From positions 1-64,000 of the forward strand of contig JAQWLT010000025.1 of assembly GCA_029247205.1 (NCBI GenBank): DNA of 64,000 bases, given 5' to 3'. Shown piece after piece: positions 19,178 through 28,088 of the stretch. Within the stretch, counting starts at the first letter, position 1. Each line of letters begins with the position of its first letter. The stretch comes from Phycisphaerales bacterium (lineage in GTDB: Bacteria > Planctomycetota > Phycisphaerae > Phycisphaerales > SM1A02). The notes below the pieces were generated by a model. The model ran no database searches. It was not told the origin of the DNA and saw nothing but the letters and a program-made list of their open reading frames with translations. Position numbers and translations under genes: made by a program.

Positions 19178-20073
19178 AGACGCGTGCCTCCCAACAAAAG
19201 CCTTCCATCCAAAAGGTCATGTATCAGATCTGCAACACCATCATGATGGTGCGATCCAGTCGTCGCATCGGAAACAGCCAAGACACGATGGTCCGCATTC
19301 TCAACGGCAACGCCAAGTCCGCACCGATCAATCAGCACGATATCATTCACACCATCACCAACTGCCGCAGTTCGTCCACAATCCACACCTCGCATTTTGC
19401 AAAGTTTTTTGAGCATTGTCCACTTGTCGGAGTCTGGATGGAAGACCTCAAGCAGGTGCACTACGGAGCCCGCTTTGGAAGAACTGGTAACCGCCTCCCA
19501 GTGCCGCGCATGAACGGCTGAGCCAAGCGAATGCTGGACATCAACAACCATCGGCTCGCACTCCTCTGGTGTTCCGGCAGCACCAATCCTGACCGTGTCG
19601 TCAGGAAATGGATCCTCCTCTATGCAATCAACCCGAGTAAAAGTGGCCGAAGTGGCTTCGAACCACCAGTCAGAGACTGGATGCATCGGCTGACGACCGA
19701 CAACTACATAGTCGACCCCACCGGTTTGAGCGCGGTCCTTAAGCAGCATCGGAACAGCGTTACGACGCAGCACGCTCCTGGCAATGATCGCAACGTCGGA
19801 ATACGGGATAACATGCCGGTCAAGGGTCTGCCCAACTCTCACATCAAGGAGCAAAGCGCCACTTGCTGCAATAAGCGGTCCATCGTAAGAAATAGCATCC
19901 AGAATCTCACCACACTCGCTGGCCGTTCGGCCAGTTGCGATGACACAGGGCAAATCCTCAGAGGCGGCCCGCTGCATTGCTTCAATATTGGCGCGAGAAA
20001 CCGTTCCGTCAGCGCTCAGCAGCGTTCCGTCGAGGTCGATCGCGAGCAAGTCGGGACGCCCCATGTCCCTCAA
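19174..20073 (-). CDS. HAD-IIB (Cof-like) hydrolase
   Basis: LLAIDLDGTLLSADGTVSRAN, VIATGRT, AAVGDGVNDIVLIDRCGLGVAVENA. Confidence 0.9.
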   Translation of the reverse strand: MRDMGRPDLLAIDLDGTLLSADGTVSRANIEAMQRAASEDLPCVIATGRTASECGEILDAISYDGPLIAASGALLLDVRVGQTLDRHVIPYSDVAIIARSVLRRNAVPMLLKDRAQTGGVDYVVVGRQPMHPVSDWWFEATSATFTRVDCIEEDPFPDDTVRIGAAGTPEECEPMVVDVQHSLGSAVHARHWEAVTSSSKAGSVVHLLEVFHPDSDKWTMLKKLCKMRGVDCGRTAAVGDGVNDIVLIDRCGLGVAVENADHRVLAVSDATTGSHHHDGVADLIHDLLDGRLLLGGTRL

Positions 20074-20165
20074 GGTAACAGGCCAGCGGTCACCGTGACT
20101 TGAAGTGTCGATACGACCGGCGTACCGTCCTTGTGCCCAAAGATACCCCTTGACGCTGAATACTC

Positions 20166-21116
20166 ATGCACCACGACCCTGCTCTTGCCAAAAACCTATT
20201 GCCCGGACTACTCAATGCCTGCAACGGCCATCTTGGAGATGTGTCCTGGTTTCGCGCCGATTGGCAGCGAGGCGGTGCGAGTACTGGCCGTGCGATGTGG
20301 ATGGCCGAGGGGCAACGACCCCGTGAAGTAGTCGTGAAGTTTCCAGTTGTGCCCAAAGAATTGTTCTGGACGAGACGTTTGCAATCAGCCGATGGATCGC
20401 ACCCAAACGTCGTTCCGCATCTCTTTGCGTCTGGCACGACGCTCGGGAACTACGACCTTGCTTGGATTGTGATTGAACGTCTTTCGTGCGGGCCTCTCGG
20501 ACTTCGCTGGCACCGCGATCACATTGACCGAGTCGCGGATGCAGCTGCACGCTTTCATCTTGAAACATCACCGTTACCCGTCGTGGACGAACAAGGACGC
20601 ACAGAAGACTGGGAACCATTACTTGAACGCGCACGCGAGGCCGTGCGCGACAATCACATTGCATCTAGAGCTAAATGGACAGATGCCATCAAGCAAGTGC
20701 AACGCATGCACACTGAACTTGTCAAGCGATGGCGAGGCCGCGACACAACGCATTGGATCCATGGCGACCTCCATCTCGCCAACGCAATGAGCAGAGACTC
20801 AGCACAATCTGGCCCAGTCGTACTGATTGATCTTGCAGAGGTTCGTCCCGGCCACTGGACTGAGGATGCTGTCTATCTCGAGCGACAACTATGGGGTCGA
20901 CCTGACCGACTTGAAGCAACCAAGCCAGTGCGAGCAGTGGCCCGCGCCCGCCGCAAACTGAACCTGGTCGCTGAGAAGGCTGGCCACGAACTTGCTGATA
21001 TTCGCCGTATTCTGATGGCAGCCACCGCACCAGCATTCCTGAAGTCAGAAGGGCATCCACGCTATCTAGCAGGGGCCCTGAAGCAACTCCATGAGGCGAT
21101 TCAGCGGCATCGATAG
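20166..21116 (+). CDS. Phosphotransferase (APH/choline kinase-like)
   Basis: HWIHGDLHLANAMSRDSAQSGPVVLIDLAEVRPGHW catalytic HxDxxxxN and D motifs. Confidence 0.75.
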   Translation: MHHDPALAKNLLPGLLNACNGHLGDVSWFRADWQRGGASTGRAMWMAEGQRPREVVVKFPVVPKELFWTRRLQSADGSHPNVVPHLFASGTTLGNYDLAWIVIERLSCGPLGLRWHRDHIDRVADAAARFHLETSPLPVVDEQGRTEDWEPLLERAREAVRDNHIASRAKWTDAIKQVQRMHTELVKRWRGRDTTHWIHGDLHLANAMSRDSAQSGPVVLIDLAEVRPGHWTEDAVYLERQLWGRPDRLEATKPVRAVARARRKLNLVAEKAGHELADIRRILMAATAPAFLKSEGHPRYLAGALKQLHEAIQRHR

Positions 21117-21216
21117 GAACCACCCCTCGCAACCAATCCTGCCTCGCGGTACCATTTCCGAATAGTAAAAACGCTCCCGAAACCCTTGAATTTACTTCTG
21201 GAAATTGATCCCACCA

Positions 21217-22029
21217 ATGGCCCGCAAAGACGAAGAACGTAAACGCCTCGCAGAGGTCCATCAGACCGATGTGGGCGAAGGCCGAATCAACGAGGACTTT
21301 GTCACCTGGCTCAAGACCAAGGGACCGACATGGCTCTTGATTTCACTGGCCTTCATCGTGGCCTATCTATGGATGGTCCGCTGGCAACAGCAGGAGGGCC
21401 GCGCCCGTGATGAGGCATGGATCGACCTCATGTCGACCGTCCAGCCAGCTTCGCTCGAAGACGTAGCGATGCGACATGCAGGAATCGATTCGATCTCCGA
21501 TCTTGCCAGATTGACTGCAGCAGACACTCTGCTGCGTGACATCCAGCGCGGCAGCACCATCGGTGACGATGGACAACAGATCATTACACTCGATGAGAGC
21601 GGCCGAGACATGCACCTCAATCAAGCAGCCCGGCTCTACCAGGCGATCGCCGCCGAAGATGATGGCACCACTGGACGAACGCTTGCAACTGTGTGCGCCC
21701 TCAACGGGCTTGCAGCTGTTTCCGAGTGCCGCGGTGATGTTGACGAAGCTGCTAAGCAATACCGACTTGCCGCAGCACGAGCTGAAGGCTGGCTCACACC
21801 ACTTGCCGCCCAAGCAACAGCGAGAGCCGAATCCACGGGTGAACTCCGTGAAGAAATCTTGTTTGCTATTCCCGCTTCACCTCCAACTCCAGCGACCAAT
21901 CCGGTCACGTTGCCCAAGGGCCTGAGTTTGCCACCGCTCAACCTTCCGCCTGCCCCACAAAAACCAGCTGCAGTGCCAGCGGAAGTTCCACCAGCGTCGC
22001 CCGCACCTGGGGCACCCAAGCCACAGTGA
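21217..22029 (+). CDS. Membrane-anchored protein with TPR-like periplasmic region and Pro-rich tail
   Basis: Single TM WLLISLAFIVAYLWMV; Ala-rich helical repeats; ATGA-type overlap with the pseudouridine synthase. Confidence 0.65.
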   Translation: MARKDEERKRLAEVHQTDVGEGRINEDFVTWLKTKGPTWLLISLAFIVAYLWMVRWQQQEGRARDEAWIDLMSTVQPASLEDVAMRHAGIDSISDLARLTAADTLLRDIQRGSTIGDDGQQIITLDESGRDMHLNQAARLYQAIAAEDDGTTGRTLATVCALNGLAAVSECRGDVDEAAKQYRLAAARAEGWLTPLAAQATARAESTGELREEILFAIPASPPTPATNPVTLPKGLSLPPLNLPPAPQKPAAVPAEVPPASPAPGAPKPQ

Positions 22030-23141
22030 CCGAGCAGCAGGGCCCGATTCGGCCCGGCGGCGCCGTCGATCCGGAATTAATACCCACAGAAGATGGGCCA
22101 GCCCACGTCACGTTCACACTTTCGCGTGATCTCAACAAACGGCTCGACCGCTATCTCGGCGATCGCATTCCTTGGCTCAGTCGGACTTCATTGCAACGTC
22201 TCATTCGGGAGGCTGCGGTAACTGTCAACGGACGCCACCCAAAGGCCTCAACAAAGCTCCGAAAGGGAGACGTCGTTGATGTCGTCCTTCCGCCCCCCCC
22301 AAGTTCAGACTTGCCAGCCGAAGAGATTCCCATCAACATTATTCATGAAGACCCTGCACTGCTCATTATCGACAAGCACGACGACATCATTGTGCACCCA
22401 GCAAGAGGTAATCAGTCGGGCACCATTATCAATGGGCTTGCATGGCACTTTCAACAGTCAGGCAGCGGAAGCCTGAGCGAAGTCGGCGCCGAGCAGGCTC
22501 GACCAGGCGTTGTACACCGACTTGATCGACACACAACCGGTGTCATGGTTGTCGCCAAGACAGAAACCGCTCACTGGAGAATTGGCAAACAGTTCGAGGA
22601 GCGACGCACAAAAAAACGGTACGTCGCACTCGTCCACGGCAACGTCGAGCCTGTTGCTGATTTGATCGATCTTCCACTTGGCAAACACCCCACTATCAAA
22701 CACTGCAATGCAGTACGCTGGGATGAAACCGGAAAATCAGCCATCACGCTCTATCGAGTGCTCGAAGGATACGGCGACTTTACGCTTCTTGAAGTCGAGT
22801 TACGCACCGGCCGAACCCACCAGATTCGCGTACACCTCTCACACCTCGGATGGCCTATTGCAGGTGATGACATGTACGGCGGAAAGCACGTAGAAGTGCG
22901 TGATGTATTGAGCCCTGATCGAAGCGAAGGTGATCGCCGCCGCATATTGCTCGGCCGCCAAGGACTGCATGCCGCTTTACTCGGGTTTACCCATCCGACT
23001 ACTGACAAACCAGTGGAGTATCGCGCACCCCTGCCAGCTGACATCAGAGGATTGATTCAGATCTTGCGTGATCGCGGGCCTGTGCATCGCCCCACCGTCA
23101 CCGGACAAGTGCTCGATGTGGACGAGCTCATGGAGACGTAG
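22026..23141 (+). CDS. RluA/RluD-family 23S rRNA pseudouridine synthase
   Basis: S4 domain (RLDRYLGDRIPWLSRTSLQRLIREAAVTVNG), GVVHRLDRHTTGVMVVAKT, RTGRTHQIRVHLSHLGWPIAGD. Confidence 0.94.
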   Translation: MTEQQGPIRPGGAVDPELIPTEDGPAHVTFTLSRDLNKRLDRYLGDRIPWLSRTSLQRLIREAAVTVNGRHPKASTKLRKGDVVDVVLPPPPSSDLPAEEIPINIIHEDPALLIIDKHDDIIVHPARGNQSGTIINGLAWHFQQSGSGSLSEVGAEQARPGVVHRLDRHTTGVMVVAKTETAHWRIGKQFEERRTKKRYVALVHGNVEPVADLIDLPLGKHPTIKHCNAVRWDETGKSAITLYRVLEGYGDFTLLEVELRTGRTHQIRVHLSHLGWPIAGDDMYGGKHVEVRDVLSPDRSEGDRRRILLGRQGLHAALLGFTHPTTDKPVEYRAPLPADIRGLIQILRDRGPVHRPTVTGQVLDVDELMET

Positions 23142-24423
23142 CAGGACTTTTTTGCAGCAGCGACTCAATCTTCGTCCTGACCTTCTTATCCATCTCCGGC
23201 AAAAAACCAGTCCATTTTTCAGCAACGGTACCGTCAGGCGAAATCAGTACTTGAGTCGGCAACGTCGTGATGCCCCATGCAGTCTGCACTGCAGCGGCTG
23301 GGCTCACAAGGGTCGGTATCGACAGTCTGCCTGCTGCCCAATACCGACTCGCCAATTCGGTGCGTTGCTCGAGACCTTCCACCCGCTCCATCACATTAAC
23401 TCCGTATACCTTTACTTGGCCTTCTCCAGCACCCGTGGCCTGAAAAACTTTGTCCATCTGCACGAGAGAACGCTGACAAGCCTTTGCCCATGTTGTCCAA
23501 AAGCAGAGCAATACAACATCACCCTTGAGTTCAGCAAGATCGACCACATCTCCCTGTAAGTCGGACAGCCGAAGCGGCGGCGCCACTTGCCCAGCAAATA
23601 TCCGATTGCGATCGATTGGGTCGAGTTGCCATCGCTCAGTCACGGGAAGCCGCTCACCAGGGTCAAATGTAATTGGCTCTGGAAGCACGTCAACAAATTG
23701 AGTGTCGGTTTCTAACTTCATAGTCCAGACCACTGGCGGCGCCCCATGTTCGACCTGAACTTTCATCGTAGCCTCGGCTGAGACAATTTTATTCTCAACA
23801 ATATGAATCGATCCCTGACCCATTGGCCCCCCAAGAAGTACTCGATGATGGGAACGTCCGTCCTCCGAATCGATGACTTCAAGCCCAGTAATCGTGGGCT
23901 CGCCGATTGCTCGCATCATCACCATGTCAAGCCACAGTTCTGGTGGCGCAGCCTCTCGCATCATCACTTCAAAACCGGCAACGAAGGGATTGCCGTACAC
24001 ACCCTCGAGCCCCGTTGATATCCCCTGCCCCAACGGCACGCGGATGTACCGATCGTAGATCGCGTGATCAAGCACGTTGAGCCATCCATCTGTCGCAACA
24101 ATGATCGAGCCGAGGCTCTTGATGACTGCTTCTCCATCGGGGCCAAAGACAGACTCAACCGTCAGCTCATTCGTGCTCCCGAGCGACTCTGTCTTTACCG
24201 TCGTACTGCATATGACTACCGGAGCATCATGAAATGCCTGTGCAACTTGAACCAACATTCCTCGTGCTTCATCAACAATGGCCTGATCAGCCGGCTCGAC
24301 TGACGGCTGTGGAATGGGCTGTATTTGCGAGGGATCGACCGACTGAGCACAAATCGACGAACTCAGAGCAGCGGCCGCCAGCAGGGCAGCCACAAAGACG
24401 CTGGGATGAGGAGTTATTTTCAT
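23128..24423 (-). CDS. Secreted TlpA-like thioredoxin-fold protein with AxxC instead of CxxC
   Basis: Signal peptide; VVLLCFWTTWAKACQRS and WGITTLPTQVLISPDG (cis-Pro loop). Confidence 0.82.
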   Translation of the reverse strand: MKITPHPSVFVAALLAAAALSSSICAQSVDPSQIQPIPQPSVEPADQAIVDEARGMLVQVAQAFHDAPVVICSTTVKTESLGSTNELTVESVFGPDGEAVIKSLGSIIVATDGWLNVLDHAIYDRYIRVPLGQGISTGLEGVYGNPFVAGFEVMMREAAPPELWLDMVMMRAIGEPTITGLEVIDSEDGRSHHRVLLGGPMGQGSIHIVENKIVSAEATMKVQVEHGAPPVVWTMKLETDTQFVDVLPEPITFDPGERLPVTERWQLDPIDRNRIFAGQVAPPLRLSDLQGDVVDLAELKGDVVLLCFWTTWAKACQRSLVQMDKVFQATGAGEGQVKVYGVNVMERVEGLEQRTELASRYWAAGRLSIPTLVSPAAAVQTAWGITTLPTQVLISPDGTVAEKWTGFLPEMDKKVRTKIESLLQKSPATSP

Positions 24424-24463
24424 GTGCTAAGCATAGCCATGAACCTTTGCCGTTGCCCAGAAG

Positions 24464-24522
24464 CTACGCGCGGCGAATCACGATCGTCTGGTCTACCTGT
24501 TCAACCGGAACGTACTGCAGTG
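24464..24522. repeat. 59-bp direct repeat, copy A
   Basis: ctacgcgcggcgaatcacgatcgtctggtctacctgttcaaccggaacgtactgcagtg; one mismatch to copy B at 26241-26299. Confidence 0.95.
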
Positions 24523-24600
24523 TTCCGTATGGACAGATCGACGGCACCTCGGTGAGGTCTTCTAGATGGTCAGGAGAGAGATCCTCCAAAAGATGTTGGA
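24464..24600 (-). pseudogene. Remnant of a CRTAC1/ASPIC-type gene 3' end
   Basis: Minus-strand frame reads LSPDHLEDLTEVPSICPYGTLQYVPVEQVDQTIVIRRA*, cf. LGEEDHLQSPLRVIWPDGALQYVPVEQVDQTIVIRRE* at the end of the 26241-28088 gene. Confidence 0.7.
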
Positions 24601-24660
24601 TGATGCGACGTCGGAACACGCGGAGGCTCGAACTTCATCTTGGCCGTCTGACCGGTTCCA

Positions 24661-26091
24661 TCAGGGTGCCATGGGGTAGTGGGCGTTCCAGATCGAAAGT
24701 AGGTTCAGGAGGTCGTGGATCTCGACCACACCGTTGAAGTTCGTGTCATGCGGTCCCGTGTCTAGTGTCCTATGCATTTCAGCGAGATCAAAGGGGTCGA
24801 TGAGGCCGTCGCCGTTGAGGTCTCCGGCAAGGACGTACGGAGGTTGCTTCGGAGAGCAACCACTTCCGCATGTCGTCCCCGAGGAGAGGCATGGCGCAGT
24901 ACTGCCTGCCCAAGTGTTGCCCTTGGCGAAGCAGTGGTAGCTGCTGAAATCATTGATCATGAAGTAGGCGTCCGGATCGAAACCGGCGTACGCCCCGGCC
25001 TTGGCCATCGCGTTGGTGCACTCGGTCATGACGTCGTTCAAGTACTGAATCCTTTTTACGGGATTGCTGTTGTAGCCAGCGGCATACATGAGGAAGCCGA
25101 AGGAAGTCTTGCGGCAGTCCGGTCCAATCGATGAGTCGGTGCCGGCTTCGATTCCGAGGCTGACGGTCTTGGTGGCGCTGATAGATCGAGCCTTCTTCAG
25201 AACCTTGTACGCGAAGAACGCCATTCCGTCTGAACCGGCGGGAGTGTCTCCGGTGCAGTCCGCCGCACTGATCGGGCAGCACACCGGCTTGGCGGGGTCG
25301 CAATTCCCTGATTTTAGGCAGTTGGCGGTGCGGTAGGCAAGCAGTGCCGTGCGATCGATGTAGTGCAGCAGGCACTCCCAGCAATCGACCTCGCTGCCGC
25401 CGACCTCCGGGCAGGGGACTTTGATGGTGTCCGCGGGCATGCCGGCGAGAGGAACCATGGTGCCGATGGTCAGGCTTGCTCCCAGCGTGGCCCTGGCATT
25501 CGGATTTCCCTGGTTGTGGGTATCGATGCGACTCCGGGCTGTCTTGAGGACCTGCTGGAGCGCCACCATGTTTGCCTTGATGGCGGACTCGCTGCCGTCG
25601 AGATCCGGTTCGAGGTCAAGAAATATTTCTATCGTTGGTTGGCCACCGGACTTGTTGGTGGTCCATGACGTGGCGCCGGAGAAGTCGGTGCTGCTCAGCA
25701 TTAGAAGAAATCGGCTCACGTTGCACAGGATGTCTGCAGTGTTGGCGTGGGTGAATTTCAGCACCGAGTACATCACTGAAAATCTGTGGCCGGCTCCGTC
25801 TACTTTGTTGATGTAGGCGTAGAAATCCGCGAAGGTACTTGCACCACCAATGCAGCCTCCATGAATGGACGCCCCGTCCTGGACGATCCTTCCCTGTTTG
25901 AGAGACGGATCGGGGCCACTGTCCATGAATGCCAGAAGATCATCCTGCAGCATTGCCGACTGCGTGCCCTCGATGATGTCCTGGCTCCATACGAACAGTC
26001 CTGTCTTCTCGGTGGCGGCTTCTGCAGTTTCTGTGCTGGTAATCAGGTGGATGCCGATTAAAAATGCAATTGCAAGCCGTTGTAATTTCAT
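24661..26091 (-). CDS. Secreted Cys-rich protein with C-terminal dockerin-like domain, unknown catalytic domain
   Basis: Signal peptide MKLQRLAIAFLIGIHLITSTETAEA; C-terminus LAGDLNGDGLIDPFDLAEMHRTLDTGPHDTNFNGVVEIHDLLNLLSIWN. Confidence 0.83.
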   Translation of the reverse strand: MKLQRLAIAFLIGIHLITSTETAEAATEKTGLFVWSQDIIEGTQSAMLQDDLLAFMDSGPDPSLKQGRIVQDGASIHGGCIGGASTFADFYAYINKVDGAGHRFSVMYSVLKFTHANTADILCNVSRFLLMLSSTDFSGATSWTTNKSGGQPTIEIFLDLEPDLDGSESAIKANMVALQQVLKTARSRIDTHNQGNPNARATLGASLTIGTMVPLAGMPADTIKVPCPEVGGSEVDCWECLLHYIDRTALLAYRTANCLKSGNCDPAKPVCCPISAADCTGDTPAGSDGMAFFAYKVLKKARSISATKTVSLGIEAGTDSSIGPDCRKTSFGFLMYAAGYNSNPVKRIQYLNDVMTECTNAMAKAGAYAGFDPDAYFMINDFSSYHCFAKGNTWAGSTAPCLSSGTTCGSGCSPKQPPYVLAGDLNGDGLIDPFDLAEMHRTLDTGPHDTNFNGVVEIHDLLNLLSIWNAHYPMAP

Positions 26092-26240
26092 GAGTTGTCC
26101 TCAGCTTCTATTGGAACTTCAGTATAAAAAGTAGCCTACTCCAATTCGGATCAGCTGGACTTCTTTGGTATGTATTCTTGTGGCCGGATCAGTCGCCGAG
26201 GGTGTACTGGACCAATGGGAAGTAGCACCCCGCCTATTCA

Positions 26241-26299
26241 CTACTCGCGGCGAATCACGATCGTCTGGTCTACCTGTTCAACCGGAACGTACTGCAGTG
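26241..26299. repeat. 59-bp direct repeat, copy B (3' end of the CRTAC1-like gene)
   Basis: 58/59 identical to 24464-24522 at an offset of 1777 bp. Confidence 0.95.
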
Positions 26300-28088
26300 C
26301 ACCATCAGGCCAAATGACCCGAAGAGGCGACTGCAGATGATCTTCCTCACCAAGGCCGAATGTAACTGGAAACTCCACTTGGGAGAGATAGGAACGTGTC
26401 GGCATCACTTGCCGACGTTGCACCACACCACCGGCCTCAAGTTCTATCCACGCCCCAATTGCATCACGATTAGCGGTCGTCGGATCAACCAGTTGCACAC
26501 GAAGCCAGTGATGACCGAGGGCTTGATCATTCCGAAGCAGTAGCGGCGGCTCACCGACTTGGGTCACGATGAAGTCCAGATCACCATCGCCATCGATGTC
26601 CGCGTACGCGGCGCCTCGACCCACGATTGGTAGAGCGAGATCACCTGCACCTTCAGACGGAACAATGCGAAAACATCGCTGGCCTCCCCCGTTCCAGAAT
26701 AGTTGCGATGGCTGACGATAGTGCTGACTGGATTGCACCTCGTTGATCTCTTCTTCGAGATGCCCATTGGTCTGGAAGAGGTCTAGGCGACCATCGAGGT
26801 CGTAGTCAACGAGCAAGAGACCAAAGGAAAGCAGTGGACGAGTGGGCGCGCCGATGCCTTCAACCACGGCCTCATCGCTAAACCACTTGCCTGGCGACTC
26901 ACACACATAGAAACTAGTCATCTCATTGGCAAAGTTGCCAATTCCTATGCCAAGCGACGCATCATTGCGGTAATGCCCAACGTCGATGCCCATGGCGCCG
27001 GTCGCCATGCCACGCTGGTCATACGCAAGACCGACATCAACGCCAGCTTCCTCGAACGTGCCGTCACCTCGGTTGCGAAAGAAGAAATTACGAGTCGTGT
27101 CATTTGCAACGATCAAGTCCATGTCACCATCGGCATCAAGGTCCACAGGGGCAACGGCAAGCGACTTTCCGACTGCAGCTCCGGTGGCGTCATTCTGAAC
27201 AACCATGCCAGATGCGGCTGAGACATCCTCGAACGTGCCGTCGCCGCGATTGAGCCAGAGGGTGGCATGCGACCCCTCGTATTGCTTCGGAGGTCCATAG
27301 GCACGATCTGTGCCATTGATCGTAAAACCGAGCGAGAGATCCTTCTCGCGTGACCACTTCACATAGTGCGGCACAAAGAGATCAAGATCCCCGTCACCAT
27401 CTACATCAACAAAGGCAGGACTTGTACTCCACGCGTCAACGTCGCCTGCAACCCCAGCGATATCTGTCACATCCTCAAACCCGTTTCCCGTGTTTCGATA
27501 CAAATGGTCTCCACCGAGCGAAGCAAGAAAGACGTCGACATGACCATCACCATCCCAGTCACCAACCGCAAGACCTGTTCCGTACACGCCATGCCCAATG
27601 TCCCAACGACCTCCATCGGCATCAAATTGGCCCGCTCCGTCGTTGAGATATCCGCGGGTGGCAGTTTCGCCGTCATGGGTAGTGTCTTCAGGCCACCAAG
27701 TGCCGCTACCAAGTAGTAGATCCTGATCTCCATCGCCATCTAGATCCACAAAGGCCGCTCCACCACCCATTGTCTCGGGCAGCAGCTTCTCTCCAGTCGC
27801 GCCAGAGACATGCGGAACCACCAGACCTGACGCTTCGGTGACATCACTGAACTGCACGGCGGGAAGCAAGGAAACATCTGCTAGGAGTGGCGCTGGTGCA
27901 ACAAGGTCCTTCTCAATCACGACTTCCTCAGGCTCACCCTGCAGCGCAACAACAGCCCATATAGCGAGCCCGAGAACAACGAGGCAACCAAATACGAGCA
28001 GCGACCACATGAAGGCCTTGCCAATGATCGCATCATCGCGGATTTCAAACTCATCGGTCTCCTCGGAGCGAGGCAAGTCCGTACTCAT
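26241..28088 (-). CDS. CRTAC1-like protein: FG-GAP/VCBS repeats plus ASPIC/UnbV domain, N-terminal TM anchor
   Basis: Repeats such as FVDLDGDGDQDLLLGSG and DWDGDGHVDVFLAS; WIELEAGGVVQRRQVMPTRSYLSQVEFPVTFGLGEEDHLQSPLRVIWPDG (ASPIC/UnbV). Confidence 0.9.
   Translation of the reverse strand: MSTDLPRSEETDEFEIRDDAIIGKAFMWSLLVFGCLVVLGLAIWAVVALQGEPEEVVIEKDLVAPAPLLADVSLLPAVQFSDVTEASGLVVPHVSGATGEKLLPETMGGGAAFVDLDGDGDQDLLLGSGTWWPEDTTHDGETATRGYLNDGAGQFDADGGRWDIGHGVYGTGLAVGDWDGDGHVDVFLASLGGDHLYRNTGNGFEDVTDIAGVAGDVDAWSTSPAFVDVDGDGDLDLFVPHYVKWSREKDLSLGFTINGTDRAYGPPKQYEGSHATLWLNRGDGTFEDVSAASGMVVQNDATGAAVGKSLAVAPVDLDADGDMDLIVANDTTRNFFFRNRGDGTFEEAGVDVGLAYDQRGMATGAMGIDVGHYRNDASLGIGIGNFANEMTSFYVCESPGKWFSDEAVVEGIGAPTRPLLSFGLLLVDYDLDGRLDLFQTNGHLEEEINEVQSSQHYRQPSQLFWNGGGQRCFRIVPSEGAGDLALPIVGRGAAYADIDGDGDLDFIVTQVGEPPLLLRNDQALGHHWLRVQLVDPTTANRDAIGAWIELEAGGVVQRRQVMPTRSYLSQVEFPVTFGLGEEDHLQSPLRVIWPDGALQYVPVEQVDQTIVIRRE

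Noticed and set aside
17810-19412. Plus-strand ORFs of 140-200 aa (17810-18349, 18225-18821, 18864-19412)
   Set aside because: Antisense/out-of-frame to the long 15836-19177 CDS and the HAD gene; compositionally Arg/Ser-rich shadows.
24772-26134. Several plus-strand ORFs (24772-25134, 25363-25668, 25421-25816, 25786-26061)
   Set aside because: Antisense to the dockerin CDS, which has a signal peptide and domain; the antisense ORFs show no domain logic.
26092-26240. Possible tRNA or promoter array upstream of the dockerin gene
   Set aside because: No cloverleaf found; a TATACT-like -10 exists but no well-spaced -35, so not listed.
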